Below are positions 45,151-53,962 of a stretch of DNA of 64,000 nt, in pieces. Position 1 is the stretch's first letter. Each line of letters opens with the position of its first letter. Source of the DNA: Gemmatimonadota bacterium (GTDB lineage Bacteria > Gemmatimonadota > Gemmatimonadetes > Palauibacterales > Palauibacteraceae); contig JAJDUL010000035.1 in the NCBI GenBank assembly GCA_022826685.1, forward strand, positions 124,001 to 188,000, written 5' to 3'. The notes beneath the pieces are model-generated. The model was not told the origin of the DNA. It was given only the letters and a program-made list of their open reading frames with translations, and ran no database searches. The translations under genes and the position numbers were made by a program.

Positions 45151-46830
45151 TCACCGCGTGCCGCGGTCCAGGCGCGCGACGACCTGACGGCCCTTGATCC
45201 GGCTGCCGTCGAGGCCGCGGACCACCGCGTCGGCCACCAGCGAATCGATGTCGACGAGGGTGAAGTTCTGCCGGATGTCGATGCGCCCGATCTGTCCGCC
45301 GGCGGCGGAGGTTTCGCCCGTGATGGCGCCCACGAGGTCGCCGGGGCCGGCGCCGTCGCGCTTCCCGACGCCGACGAAGACCTTCGTCCACGTGGGTCGC
45401 GTGGCGCGCCGGGCGCTGGCGTCGGTGGGCGCGCCCGCGGCGTCCCGGGTCGGTGCGTCGCCGCGAGCCGGCCGCCCGGGCGCCGCTTCGCCGGCCGGGC
45501 GGGCGGGGCGGTCCGCTGGCCGGCTGGGTGCGGCCAGCGCGGCGGCCACCCGCGGAGCGCCGTGTTCCTCCAGCAGCGGAGCCAGGAGGAGCGCACCGCT
45601 CGCGAGATCCTGCTCTTCCAGCGCGGCGGAGACGCGGGCGCGGAAGGCGGCCACGTCATCCAGGAGCGCGGGGTCCGCGGGCTCGGCCAGCGGTGCGACC
45701 CGCAGCCCGGCCCGCGACGCCGTCAGCTCCAGTTGCCGCTCATGCAGGGTGCCGACGATGGCGTAGCAGCGCTCGGCGGCCGCCGCCGCGCGGGCGAGGG
45801 GCTCCGGCGAGGGCGGCAGTTCGAATGCAACGGCATCGGCGGCGGCCTCGACTTCGCCCCACGCCCCGACCCGCACCGTCGCGCCATCGTCCGTTTCGGC
45901 TGCGCCGGCTCCCTCGGCCGCGGCGTCACCCGTTTCGGCCGCGCCGTCGTCCGTCTCGGTCGCGACGACGCGCAGCCCGGTCACTGAGAGCGCCGCGCGC
46001 ACATCGGCGACGGCTTGGGGGGCCGTCTCGACGCTGACGGCGGTCGCCGCGCCTGCCTCCGTGATGTCGTGAAGCAACTCGGCCAGGCGGGCGAGCCGGC
46101 CCTCGCGCGTCGCCCGGCTCGCGACGGCGACCGCAGTGCCCGCCACGCGGCCCGAGTCCGACTCCCCGGCCCGCGGTTCGGCGAACAGTTCGTTCGGCCA
46201 CCGGCGCGCGCGCGGGAGCCAGCGCTCGATCAGCTCGTCGAACGCCGCATCGCGGGCGTGGGTCGTCGCGATCCGACGGGCCCCGTCGCCGGAGGCCTGC
46301 ACCACGGCCTCGACGGCAGCCCGCGCCGGCTCCAGCGCACGCACGTCGTCGAGGACCAGGGTGCACAGCGCCGCCGCCGGCATGTCTCCCCTTCGCACCC
46401 CCTCCAGCAGAACGGCCGGAGGCCCGACGAGGATCGGCGCCCGCCCCGTCGCCCCGGCGCCGGCGCCCGGCACCACGACGACCTCATGCCCGGCGGCGCG
46501 GGCAACGGCGTGCATGCGCGACGCGCAGCGCCGCGCGCGGTCCACCGTTGCGGTGAGCACGAAGGCGCGTCCGCCCGTCTCGCCAGCGGCCAGATCCCGC
46601 ACGGCGGCCGCCGCGTAGAGCGGGGCGAGGCCCGCCCCCTCGGCGGCAACGAGCGCGATGTGGCGTCCCCGCTCGATCGCGCCCGAGAGGGTCTCGAGCG
46701 CTTCCGAAGGCGGCGGCGCCGTTTCCGCCTCGCCTGCCGGCTGGTCCTGGTTCAAGAGCGGGATCCCCGGGAACGAATGGCCAAAGGTCGTGAACGGGCG
46801 GTCGCCCGCATGGGTGGGGAAGGTACGCAA
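45151..46830 (-). CDS. DEAD-box helicase-like protein with lost ATPase motifs and an intact DbpA RNA-binding domain
   Basis: 559 residues. The last 80 residues (WTKVFVGVGKRDGAGPGDLVGAI... VVARLD) are a clear DbpA-type RNA-binding domain, the C-terminal part of DEAD-box proteins that binds structured rRNA. The rest keeps the helicase length and spacing, but its catalytic motifs look eroded. In place of AxxGxGKT there is VAAEGAGLAP (near residue 63); in place of DEAD there is LVLDDVRALE (near residue 158); SAT is replaced by ATTH (near 188); HRIGRTGRAG is not recognisable. It also has long Ala-, Asp- and Glu-rich stretches. I infer an ATPase-dead RNA-binding protein, perhaps in ribosome biogenesis. 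Both the TTG at 46830 and a TTG at 46755 are possible starts. Confidence 0.7.
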   Translation of the reverse strand: MRTFPTHAGDRPFTTFGHSFPGIPLLNQDQPAGEAETAPPPSEALETLSGAIERGRHIALVAAEGAGLAPLYAAAAVRDLAAGETGGRAFVLTATVDRARRCASRMHAVARAAGHEVVVVPGAGAGATGRAPILVGPPAVLLEGVRRGDMPAAALCTLVLDDVRALEPARAAVEAVVQASGDGARRIATTHARDAAFDELIERWLPRARRWPNELFAEPRAGESDSGRVAGTAVAVASRATREGRLARLAELLHDITEAGAATAVSVETAPQAVADVRAALSVTGLRVVATETDDGAAETGDAAAEGAGAAETDDGATVRVGAWGEVEAAADAVAFELPPSPEPLARAAAAAERCYAIVGTLHERQLELTASRAGLRVAPLAEPADPALLDDVAAFRARVSAALEEQDLASGALLLAPLLEEHGAPRVAAALAAPSRPADRPARPAGEAAPGRPARGDAPTRDAAGAPTDASARRATRPTWTKVFVGVGKRDGAGPGDLVGAITGETSAAGGQIGRIDIRQNFTLVDIDSLVADAVVRGLDGSRIKGRQVVARLDRGTR

Positions 46831-46899
46831 GGCGTCCGTTCGCCCAAAGTGCGGACCCGGCCGCCCGGGGGCCGGTTACGTTGACGGCGGCTCCGAGGC

Positions 46900-48321
46900 A
46901 TGTCTAAGGTCACAGTCCGCTCGCCGCGGCCGTCCGGCGCGCTCTCCCGTGACGACCCCCAGCACGAGGTGACAGCAATTTCCGCAGTCGGAACCCTGGA
47001 GGCGATTCAGGCCGGGGTGTGGGGCGTCCCCCTCATCATCCTTCTCCTCACCACGGGCCTCGTCTACACGCTGCTGCTGCGGGGCCTCCAGTTCCGGCGC
47101 CTGCCGCAGGCGCTCTGGCTGGCGCTCGTCAAGCGCCGCGAGCCGGAGGGCGAGGGCGACATCTCGCACTTCCAGGCGCTCATGACCGCGTTGGCCGCAA
47201 CGGTCGGCACCGGGAACATCGTGGGCGTCGCGACGGCCATCGGCGCGGGGGGTCCGGGGGCGCTCTTCTGGATGTGGGTGACGGGACTCCTCGGGATGGC
47301 CACGAAGTACGCGGAGGCGGTCCTCGGCGTCCGGTTCCGGGAGACCGACGCCCGTGGCGAGAAGGCGGGCGGCCCCATGTACTACCTCGAGCACGGCCTC
47401 GGTCGGGGCCCGGTCGGCCGGGGCCTCGCGATCGCCTTCGCGCTCTTCGCGACGCTCGCCGCGTTCGGCATCGGCAACGGCGTCCAGTCCCAGGCGGTGG
47501 CGGACGCGATGAACGAGTCGTTCCGCGTCCCGCACTGGATCATGGGACTCGTCACGGCGGGCGCCGTCGGCCTCGTCATCATCGGAGGGATCCGCTCCAT
47601 CGGGCGCGTCGCGAGCGTCATCGTGTCGGCGATGATCGTCCTCTACATGGGCGTCGCCGGCGTCGTCCTCATTTCCAACGCGGCGGAGATCCCGGCGGCC
47701 TTCCAACTCGTGTTCGAGCACGCGTTCGGGGGGCGCGCCGCAGCCGGCGGTGTGCTCGGTTACACCGTCCTCCAGGCGATGCGCTTCGGCGTCGCGCGCG
47801 GGATCTTCTCGAACGAATCGGGACTGGGCACGGGCGCGATCGCCGCGGCGGCGGCGCAGACGCGCGAGCCGGTGCGGCAGGCCCTGGTCTCGATGACGCA
47901 GACGTTCATCGACACCATCGTCGTCTGCACCCTCACCGGACTCGCGATCCTGACCACGGGCGCGTGGCAGTCGGGGGCCGAGGGCGCGAACATGACGCAA
48001 CTCGCCTTCGACACGGGTCTCCTCGCGGGCGCGGGGGACATCGTCGTCGCGCTCGGCCTCGCAACCTTCGCCTTCAGCACGATGCTCGGGTGGTCCTACT
48101 ACGGGGAACGGAGCTTCGCCTACCTCTTCGGCGAACGCGTGATCCGCCCCTATCGGCTGGCCTTCGTGCTCGTCGTCGGGCTCGCCGCGGTGGTGGAACT
48201 CGATGTCGTGTGGCTGATCTCCGACATCCTCAACGGCCTCATGGCGGCGCCGAACCTCGTGGGACTCCTGCTTCTGTCAGGCGTCGTATGGCGGGAGACG
48301 CGGAGCTACTTCAACCGCTAG
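46900..48321 (+). CDS. Alanine or glycine:cation symporter (AGCS family)
   Basis: 473 residues with about 11 membrane helices. Sequence landmarks of the AGCS family are strong: [68 protein letters not shown], and [32 protein letters not shown]. These carriers take up alanine or glycine with Na+. Divergent from the helicase-like gene with about 70 bases between. The N-terminus is long before the first helix; an internal GTG (residue 24 region, [12 protein letters not shown]-like) is another possible start. Confidence 0.93.
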   Translation: MSKVTVRSPRPSGALSRDDPQHEVTAISAVGTLEAIQAGVWGVPLIILLLTTGLVYTLLLRGLQFRRLPQALWLALVKRREPEGEGDISHFQALMTALAATVGTGNIVGVATAIGAGGPGALFWMWVTGLLGMATKYAEAVLGVRFRETDARGEKAGGPMYYLEHGLGRGPVGRGLAIAFALFATLAAFGIGNGVQSQAVADAMNESFRVPHWIMGLVTAGAVGLVIIGGIRSIGRVASVIVSAMIVLYMGVAGVVLISNAAEIPAAFQLVFEHAFGGRAAAGGVLGYTVLQAMRFGVARGIFSNESGLGTGAIAAAAAQTREPVRQALVSMTQTFIDTIVVCTLTGLAILTTGAWQSGAEGANMTQLAFDTGLLAGAGDIVVALGLATFAFSTMLGWSYYGERSFAYLFGERVIRPYRLAFVLVVGLAAVVELDVVWLISDILNGLMAAPNLVGLLLLSGVVWRETRSYFNR

Positions 48322-48350
48322 CGGCGCGCCAGCCGCTGATGTCGCGTCCC

Positions 48351-48626
48351 CTAGCCCCGGAAGGGGGCGTAGTGGCCGAGGTCGTAGGCCCGGATCGAGA
48401 GGACGCCCCTCGCGCCGATGCCCACGTCCGCCAGGGTGCGCGTCTCGTCGCGGATGCGGCGCTCGGCGAACTCGGTGTAGAAGTCGGCGGGGTCGTCGGA
48501 GGAGCGCTGGAGCATCTCGCGGATGCCGAAGGCCTTGGCGTCGGCCACGGTGGTGTCGGCGGACAGCTCCGCCACGTGTTCGAGCCAGCGGTCCGGCATG
48601 ATGAGGCGTACCGTGATGGCGCTCAT
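48351..48626 (-). CDS. Small conserved protein, possible ubiquitin-like fold
   Basis: 91 residues, soluble. The start MSAITVRLIMPDRWLEHVAELSADTTVADAKAFG has the strand-strand-helix order and Thr-Val-x-Asp element of ubiquitin-like folds (for example EsaB/YukD). The last third (LADVGIGARGVLSIRAYDLGHY) completes the pattern. No partner enzyme (E1, protease, T7SS ATPase) is nearby. GAGGATC precedes the ATG. It lies 44 bases downstream of another small gene on the same strand and probably shares its message. Family placement is tentative. Confidence 0.55.
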   Translation of the reverse strand: MSAITVRLIMPDRWLEHVAELSADTTVADAKAFGIREMLQRSSDDPADFYTEFAERRIRDETRTLADVGIGARGVLSIRAYDLGHYAPFRG

Positions 48627-48670
48627 GCGATCCTCGGGAGCGGGTTCGACGCCGACCTCGATTGCGGCGC

Positions 48671-48934
48671 TCAGTGGACGTTGCGGAGGGTGTAGAGGAA
48701 ACGCTTCGCGAGGTCCGTCACGTCGAGGCCCACGACGCGGTCGGTCTCGACGCGGACGTTCGTGTGGCCACCCGCCCGGTCGACGGCGAACCGGGCGAGG
48801 CCGATCTCTCCGGCGAAGGTGATCGACGCCTCCGTCTCCTCGCGCACGGCGAGCCCGGAATGTCGGCCGAAAAACGCCTTCGCGCGGTCGAGGACATCCT
48901 CCGGGGACAGATCGGTGATCGTGACGTATCGCAT
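48671..48934 (-). CDS. Small conserved protein of unknown function
   Basis: 87 residues starting MRYVTITDLSPEDVLDRAKAFFGRH. Alternating strands and one helix, with SITFAGEIGLARFAVDRAGGHTNVRVETD in the centre, suggest a small alpha/beta fold similar in outline to START-like or dodecin-size proteins, but I do not recognise a family. AGGGGG precedes ATG 48934 at a good distance, which selects this start over a longer frame that crosses the divergent aminotransferase gene's promoter. It pairs with the 91-residue gene downstream. Confidence 0.6.
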   Translation of the reverse strand: MRYVTITDLSPEDVLDRAKAFFGRHSGLAVREETEASITFAGEIGLARFAVDRAGGHTNVRVETDRVVGLDVTDLAKRFLYTLRNVH

Positions 48935-49055
48935 GTGGGAACCCCCTGGTCGGGCCGCAAAATCCTGCCGCCCCTGCGGCGCGTCAACCGCACCACGCGA
49001 GAACCTTGGGCGGAATATTGGCCACAGGTGCCCGGGGGCGATACCATCTCCCGCC

Positions 49056-50156
49056 ATGAGCCCTCCAATCTCGTTCGGCCGCTTCTTTCTGCCCGGCCCG
49101 ACCGAAGTCCCCCCGGATCTGTTCGACGCCATGAGGCGACCCGTCGTCGGGCACCGGAGCGCCGAGGTCTCGGGCCTGGTCGAAGAGATGCAGCCGCTGG
49201 CGTCGCGACTCTTCCGGACGTCGAGGCCCGTGTATCTGTCGACGTCGTCCGCCACCGGCATGATGGAAGCGGCGATCACGAACCTCACGCGCCGCCGCGT
49301 CCTCTGCCTCACGAACGGGTCGTTCAGCAAGCGGTTTCACGCGATCGCCGAAGCGACGGGACGCCCCGCGGATGCGCTCGAGGCGGAATGGGGCGAGCCG
49401 AACCTCCCCGAACGCCTGCACGACGCGCTCTCGAACGCGCCGGGCCGATACGATCTCGTCACGGTCGTCCACTCGGAGAGTTCGACCGGCGTCCTCAATC
49501 CGCTGGAGGAACTCGCCGCCGTCGTCCACGAGTTCGACGACGTGCTGATCGCCGTCGATACCGTCTCATCCCTGGCCGGGGCGCCCGTGAAGACCGACGA
49601 GTGGGGGCTGGACTTCGTCCTTACGGGGTCGCAGAAGGCGGTGGCGCTGCCGCCGGGCCTCGCGCTGGCCGTCGCCTCCGAGAGGGCGCTGGCCCGCGCA
49701 CGGGAGGTCGAGCACCGCGGCTTCTACTTCGACATCCTCAAATTCGAGAAGAACCTCGAGCGCTGGCAGACGCCGAACACCCCGGCGGTCTCGCTCTTCT
49801 TCGCTCTCGAGCGGCAGCTCGACCGGATGATGGAGGAGGGGCTGGAGGCGCGCTGGGAACGGCATGACGCGATGGCGCGCCGGACGTACCAATGGGTGGA
49901 CGATACGGCCGCGCGAACGGGCCACCCGTGGCGCGTGCTGGCGCCGGAAGGCTACCGTTCGCCCTGCGTGACGGTCATCATGCTTCCGGATGGCCTGACG
50001 GGTCCCGAGGTCGTCTCCCGTGCTCTGGCGCACGGTTATACGGTGGCGGCGGGTTACGGGCCCCTGAAGCAGCCGTCGTTCAGGATCGGGCACATGGGCG
50101 AACACACTCTCGACGAACTCGAAGCGCTGCTGGCCGTCCTCGACGAAGTCCTGTGA
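49056..50156 (+). CDS. Class V aminotransferase, alanine-glyoxylate/serine-pyruvate type
   Basis: 366 residues. The N-terminus FLPGPTEVPPDLFDAM (the PGPT-x-V signature) and GHRSAEV match the class V aminotransferase group to which AGT and serine-pyruvate transaminases belong. The PLP lysine is in FVLTGSQKAVALPPGLA near residue 197. The loop VHSESSTGVLNP carries the cofactor phosphate contacts. It may transaminate glyoxylate, serine or phosphoserine. Ten bases separate it from serA on the same strand, consistent with a serine or glycine pathway partner. Confidence 0.88.
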   Translation: MSPPISFGRFFLPGPTEVPPDLFDAMRRPVVGHRSAEVSGLVEEMQPLASRLFRTSRPVYLSTSSATGMMEAAITNLTRRRVLCLTNGSFSKRFHAIAEATGRPADALEAEWGEPNLPERLHDALSNAPGRYDLVTVVHSESSTGVLNPLEELAAVVHEFDDVLIAVDTVSSLAGAPVKTDEWGLDFVLTGSQKAVALPPGLALAVASERALARAREVEHRGFYFDILKFEKNLERWQTPNTPAVSLFFALERQLDRMMEEGLEARWERHDAMARRTYQWVDDTAARTGHPWRVLAPEGYRSPCVTVIMLPDGLTGPEVVSRALAHGYTVAAGYGPLKQPSFRIGHMGEHTLDELEALLAVLDEVL

Positions 50157-50166
50157 GCGGAATCCC

Positions 50167-51804
50167 GTGAGCGAGTCGAAGGGCGGCGACCTTCGCGTCA
50201 TCCTTGCGGATCCCCTCCTCCCGGACGGGATCGAGACGCTGCGGGCCGCCCCCGGGCTCGCGGTCGAGGACCACACGGAATCGGATCGCGAGGCGCTCCG
50301 CAGCGCGCTCGAAGGCGCATCGGCGCTCATCGTGAGATCCCGCACGAAGGTGACCCCCGACCTCATCGAGTCCGCTGACCGGCTGAGAGTCGTGGGGCGC
50401 GCGGGCGTGGGCGTGGACAACATCGACATCCCCGCCGCCACGCGGCGCGGAATCGCCGTGCTCAACGCGCCCGCGGCGAACACGCAGTCCACGGCCGAAC
50501 TCGCATTCGCCCTGCTCCTCGCCGCGGCCCGCCGGATCACGGAGGCGGACGCAAGCATCCGCGCCGGGGAATGGAGGCGCAAGGAGCTGCGCGGGATCCA
50601 GTTGAGCGGGAAGACGCTCGGCGTGATCGGACTCGGGCGGATCGGGGCGGAGGTCGTGTGGCGGGCGCGGGCGTTCGGGATGCGCGTCGTGGCCCACGAT
50701 CCCTTCGTGAGCGCCGATCGCGCGAGCGATCTGGGGGTGGAACTCGCAAGCCTGGACGAACTCCTCCCGGCCTGCCACGCGATCACGCTGCACGTTCCCC
50801 TCTCCGAGGAGAACCGCGGGTTCATCGGCCGCAAGGAGCTCGCGGCCATGCGCCCGGGCTCGATCCTGGTGAACGCGGCCCGGGGCGGGCTCGTGGACGA
50901 GGCGGCGTTGGCCGAGGCGCTCGGCAGCGGCCATCTGGGAGCCGCCGGCCTCGACGTGTTCGAGACGGAACCGCTCCCCGCCGACAGCCCGCTGCGGGAT
51001 GCCCCGCAACTCGTGTTCAGCCCTCATCTGGGCGCGTCCACGTATGAAGCGCAGCGTCAGGTCTCCCGGCAGATCGCCATCTCCGTCCGAGACGCGCTCG
51101 TCGACGGCGACTACAGCGCCGCGCTGAACGCTCCCTTCGAGGCGGAGGACCGCGACGGGGCGGGCCCCATCATGGATCTCGGATACCGCCTGGGACGCCT
51201 CCTCGCCGGACTCGAGGACGCACCGCCGAGCCGGATCGACGTGCGCTACGGAGGACCGAGGGACGGTGTGCTCGGACCCCTCGCGGCAAGCGTCGCCGTC
51301 GGTTTCCTCGAACGCCGCGTCGATCCCCCGCTCAACGTCGTGAACGCGCTCTCGATCGCGGCGGAGCGGGGCCTGGAGATCGTGCGGGTACGCACGCAGG
51401 CCGTGGGCGACTACACGAACTACGTCGAACTCTCCGCGGCCTCGGGGAGAGGCAGGGGACGAGGCAGGGGCAGGGGCAGGAGCGGCATGGTCGTGGGCGG
51501 AGCCCTCATGGGAGCCCGGATGGAACCGCGGATCGTGCGGGTCGGCACCTTCCGCATCGAGACGGAGCCCCGCGGCACCTGTCTCCTCATCCGCAATCGC
51601 GACCAGCCGGGCGTGATCGGCGCCGTGGGGACGGTACTCGGCGAAGCGAACGCGAACATCGCCGAATATCACCTCGCGCGGCGAAAGGGCGGTGGCCAAT
51701 CCTTCGGCGTGGTGAGGATCGACGAGGAACTGCCGGCGGAGACGCTGCGCGAGTTGGAGGACCTCGACGGAGTCGAAGAGGTGCGCCAGGTCAACTTCGA
51801 CTGA
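50167..51804 (+). CDS. serA: D-3-phosphoglycerate dehydrogenase with a Gly-Arg tract inserted
   Basis: 545 residues, the long SerA type. It oxidises 3-phosphoglycerate in the first committed step of serine synthesis. The NAD-binding motif GVIGLGRIGAEV occurs near residue 155; catalytic Arg and His-Glu are in VVNAARGG (as LVNAARGGLVDE) and FSPHLGASTYEA. After the intervening allosteric substrate-binding (ASB) region (residue ~325 on) a C-terminal ACT domain (RGTCLLIRNRDQPGVIGAVGTVLGEANANIAEY) is found, the usual serine sensor. In the ASB region, around residues 426-438, the coding sequence contains an SGRGRGRGRGRGRSG tract not expected in the family. Start GTG at 50167 is ten bases after the aminotransferase stop. 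Confidence 0.93.
   Translation: MSESKGGDLRVILADPLLPDGIETLRAAPGLAVEDHTESDREALRSALEGASALIVRSRTKVTPDLIESADRLRVVGRAGVGVDNIDIPAATRRGIAVLNAPAANTQSTAELAFALLLAAARRITEADASIRAGEWRRKELRGIQLSGKTLGVIGLGRIGAEVVWRARAFGMRVVAHDPFVSADRASDLGVELASLDELLPACHAITLHVPLSEENRGFIGRKELAAMRPGSILVNAARGGLVDEAALAEALGSGHLGAAGLDVFETEPLPADSPLRDAPQLVFSPHLGASTYEAQRQVSRQIAISVRDALVDGDYSAALNAPFEAEDRDGAGPIMDLGYRLGRLLAGLEDAPPSRIDVRYGGPRDGVLGPLAASVAVGFLERRVDPPLNVVNALSIAAERGLEIVRVRTQAVGDYTNYVELSAASGRGRGRGRGRGRSGMVVGGALMGARMEPRIVRVGTFRIETEPRGTCLLIRNRDQPGVIGAVGTVLGEANANIAEYHLARRKGGGQSFGVVRIDEELPAETLRELEDLDGVEEVRQVNFD
51442..51483 (+). repeat. Purine-rich hexamer repeat encoding a Gly-Arg tract in serA
   Basis: Around 51442-51483 the units GGCAGG and GGAGA/GGACGAG alternate, giving Gly-Arg dipeptides about six times. 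A 6-base unit keeps the frame, so copy-number change would alter tract length but not disrupt SerA. The tract is G-rich on the coding strand. Confidence 0.7.
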
Positions 51805-51836
51805 CCGACCATAGGGTTGATGGCCCCCGGCAGGAT

Positions 51837-51850
51837 CTGAAGGCCTTCAG
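51837..51850. terminator. Perfect 14-base palindrome between convergent genes
   Basis: CTGAAGGCCTTCAG lies in the gap between the serA stop (51804) and the stop of the minus-strand cobalamin-binding-like gene (51847), reaching four bases into the latter. It could act as a bidirectional terminator stem, but it is short and has no T-run; a chance palindrome is possible. Confidence 0.3.
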
Positions 51851-52779
51851 GCGGGGGGACTCCACACGGCGGCGACCGTCGCATCCGGGGTGGGGCGGCG
51901 GTCTGGGTGGAGCAGGCCGCCGAGGATCTCGACGCCGGTGACGAAGCGGGGACCCGAGCGGTTGAAGTAGGAGGAGGCGTCGACGACCCAGGCGCGGCCC
52001 TCCGCGATCGCGCGCGGTGCCACTTTCCGGAGACGTTCGGAGTGCACGTCGGCATCGTCCCGCGCAGCTTCGATACCGTAGCCGCAGGGCATGAGGAGCA
52101 GCGCATCCGGATCGAGGTCGCCCATCTCATCCCACGACACTTCCCGGGAAGGCTGCCCCGCCTCGCCCACCAGGTTGCGGCCTCCGGCGAGTTCGATCAT
52201 CTCCGGCACCCAGTGGCCGGGCGCGAAGGGCGGATCGAACCACTCGATCCCGAGCACCCGCGGAGCGACGGCGTCCCGTACCGCCGCGCGCACCGCATCG
52301 AGTCGGCTCCGGAGCGATCCCCCTGCTTCCCGGGCGATCTCCGGACTGCCGGCGGCCCGCGCCACCTGCGTGACCGAAGCGAGGATCTCGTCGATCGTGT
52401 GTGCGTCCAGCGACACCACCTCCGCCTCGATTCCGCGCGCCCCGAGCACCTCGCGCACGCCGTCCGTCGGCACGGCGCACACGTCGCACACGGCCTGAGT
52501 GATGACGATGTCCGGGTCGAGCTTCTCCAGGACGGCCGCGTCGACCTCGTATACGCTGCCGTGTTCGGCCATCGCCTGTCGCACGGCGGCGTCGATCTCT
52601 CCGCTCGAGAGGTCCTCGGGGTCGAAGCGGGGGCGGCTGACGCGGGGGCGATCGAGCAGATACGGCGGATGATCGCACTCGTGCGAGATGCCGACGAGGC
52701 ACTCGCCGAGACCGAGCGCATCGACGATCTCGGTCCCCGACGCGAGGAGCGAGACGATGCGCGGAGCGGCCGGCGTCAC
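51847..52779 (-). CDS. BtuF-like periplasmic-binding-fold protein without signal peptide
   Basis: 310 residues. The fold is the ABC substrate-binding type III (BtuF/FepB) pattern, with IVSLLASGTEIVDALGLGECLVGISHECDHP, and then KLDPDIVITQAVCDVCAVP and the WFDPPFAPGHWVPEMIELAGG block that is typical of cobalamin-binding members. No signal peptide is visible, so it would stay in the cytoplasm unless the true start differs. No BtuC/BtuD transporter gene is adjacent. It likely binds cobalamin or a related cofactor, but its role without a transporter is unclear. The gene ends 43 bases from the serA stop. Confidence 0.8.
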   Translation of the reverse strand: MTPAAPRIVSLLASGTEIVDALGLGECLVGISHECDHPPYLLDRPRVSRPRFDPEDLSSGEIDAAVRQAMAEHGSVYEVDAAVLEKLDPDIVITQAVCDVCAVPTDGVREVLGARGIEAEVVSLDAHTIDEILASVTQVARAAGSPEIAREAGGSLRSRLDAVRAAVRDAVAPRVLGIEWFDPPFAPGHWVPEMIELAGGRNLVGEAGQPSREVSWDEMGDLDPDALLLMPCGYGIEAARDDADVHSERLRKVAPRAIAEGRAWVVDASSYFNRSGPRFVTGVEILGGLLHPDRRPTPDATVAAVWSPPA

Positions 52780-52794
52780 GGGTTCAGGCCTCCA

Positions 52795-53955
52795 TCAGTA
52801 CTGCGGCATCGCCGGGTCGATCTCCTCCGCCCACGCGAGGATCCCCCCCGCGAGGTTGACGGCGGTGTCGAACCCGACCGCGCGCAGGTACTCGACCGCC
52901 TGGTCGCCGCGGGGGCCCGAGCGGCAGTGGATGATCAACGGCTCCGACGCGTCGAGGCTCTCGACGGCCTCCGGGAGCGTCGCGAGCGGCACGAGCCGCG
53001 CGCCCGCCTCCTCCAGGTTGCAGATCGCCCACTCGTAGTCCTCGCGTACGTCGATGAGCTGGAAGCGCTCGCCGGCGTCGATCCGGCGCTTCAGTTCGTG
53101 TACGTCGATGTCGAGGTCGTGCATGGCACCCTCCGTTTCCGTGCCGTCGGGCGGCGCTCCGCAGAAGCGCTCGTAGTCGATGAGTTCCGTCACGCTCGGC
53201 TCGGAGCCGCAGACCACGCAATCAGGGTCCCGGCGGATGTCCAGCGAGCGGAACTCCATGCGCAGCGCGTCGATGAGGAGCAGGCGCCCGGCGAGCGTGT
53301 CGCCGATCCCCGTCAGCCACTTGATCGCCTCGTTCGCCTGGATCGACCCCACGATCCCGGGCAGGACGCCCAGGACGCCGGCTTCCGCGCAGTTGGGCAC
53401 GAGACCCGGAGGCGGCGGATCCCGAAACAGGCAGCGATAGCAGGGACCGTCGGGCGCGCCGAACACGGACGCCTGTCCCTCGAAACGGAGGATGGCCCCG
53501 TACGCAAAGGGCGTTCCCAGCATCACGCAGGCGTCGTTCACGAGATACCGCGTCGGGAAGTTGTCGCTCCCGTCGATGACGAAATCCCATCCCTCGAGGA
53601 TCTCGAATGCGTTGCTGGAATCCATGCGCGTCTCGAACGTCTCGACGGCGACGTCCGGGTTCAGGCCCGTGAGCCGCGCCCGGGCCGAGGCGAGCTTCGG
53701 CGTCCCGACCGCGTCCGTGTCGTAGAGCACCTGGCGCTGCAGGTTGGAAAGTTCCACGCGGTCGTGGTCCACGAGGCCGAGCCGTCCCACCCCGGCCGCG
53801 GCGAGATAGAGCGCGGCCGGCGACCCCAGTCCGCCCGCCCCCACGATGAGTACGCTCGAAGCCCGCAGGCGACGCTGCCCCGCCAGTCCCACCTCGGGGA
53901 TGCTGACGTGACGCCCGTAGCGGACGAGTTCGTCGCGGGAAAGGTCGCCGTCCAC
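52795..53955 (-). CDS. ThiF/MoeB-family adenylyltransferase fused to a rhodanese domain
   Basis: 386 residues from GTG 53955. The N-terminal 250 residues are an E1-like ThiF/MoeB domain with the GxGGLG nucleotide motif VGAGGLGSPAALYLAAAGVGRLGLVDHDRVELSNLQRQVLY. Zinc-type CXXC pairs are in GPCYRCLF and DCVVCGSEP. The last 110 residues are a rhodanese domain with the active cysteine in IIHCRSGPRGDQ near residue 344. This fusion (MoeB-R / MoeZ-like) adenylates and sulfurates small sulfur carrier proteins for molybdenum cofactor, thiamine or cysteine synthesis. It follows rpe by only 7 bases, in the same direction. The frame extends upstream into rpe, so the start is not certain. Confidence 0.87.
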   Translation of the reverse strand: MDGDLSRDELVRYGRHVSIPEVGLAGQRRLRASSVLIVGAGGLGSPAALYLAAAGVGRLGLVDHDRVELSNLQRQVLYDTDAVGTPKLASARARLTGLNPDVAVETFETRMDSSNAFEILEGWDFVIDGSDNFPTRYLVNDACVMLGTPFAYGAILRFEGQASVFGAPDGPCYRCLFRDPPPPGLVPNCAEAGVLGVLPGIVGSIQANEAIKWLTGIGDTLAGRLLLIDALRMEFRSLDIRRDPDCVVCGSEPSVTELIDYERFCGAPPDGTETEGAMHDLDIDVHELKRRIDAGERFQLIDVREDYEWAICNLEEAGARLVPLATLPEAVESLDASEPLIIHCRSGPRGDQAVEYLRAVGFDTAVNLAGGILAWAEEIDPAMPQY

Positions 53956-53962
53956 CCCGTCC

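Noticed and set aside
51837-51850. Operator for serA
   Set aside because: The palindrome lies beyond the serA stop in a convergent gap. A terminator stem or chance is more likely.
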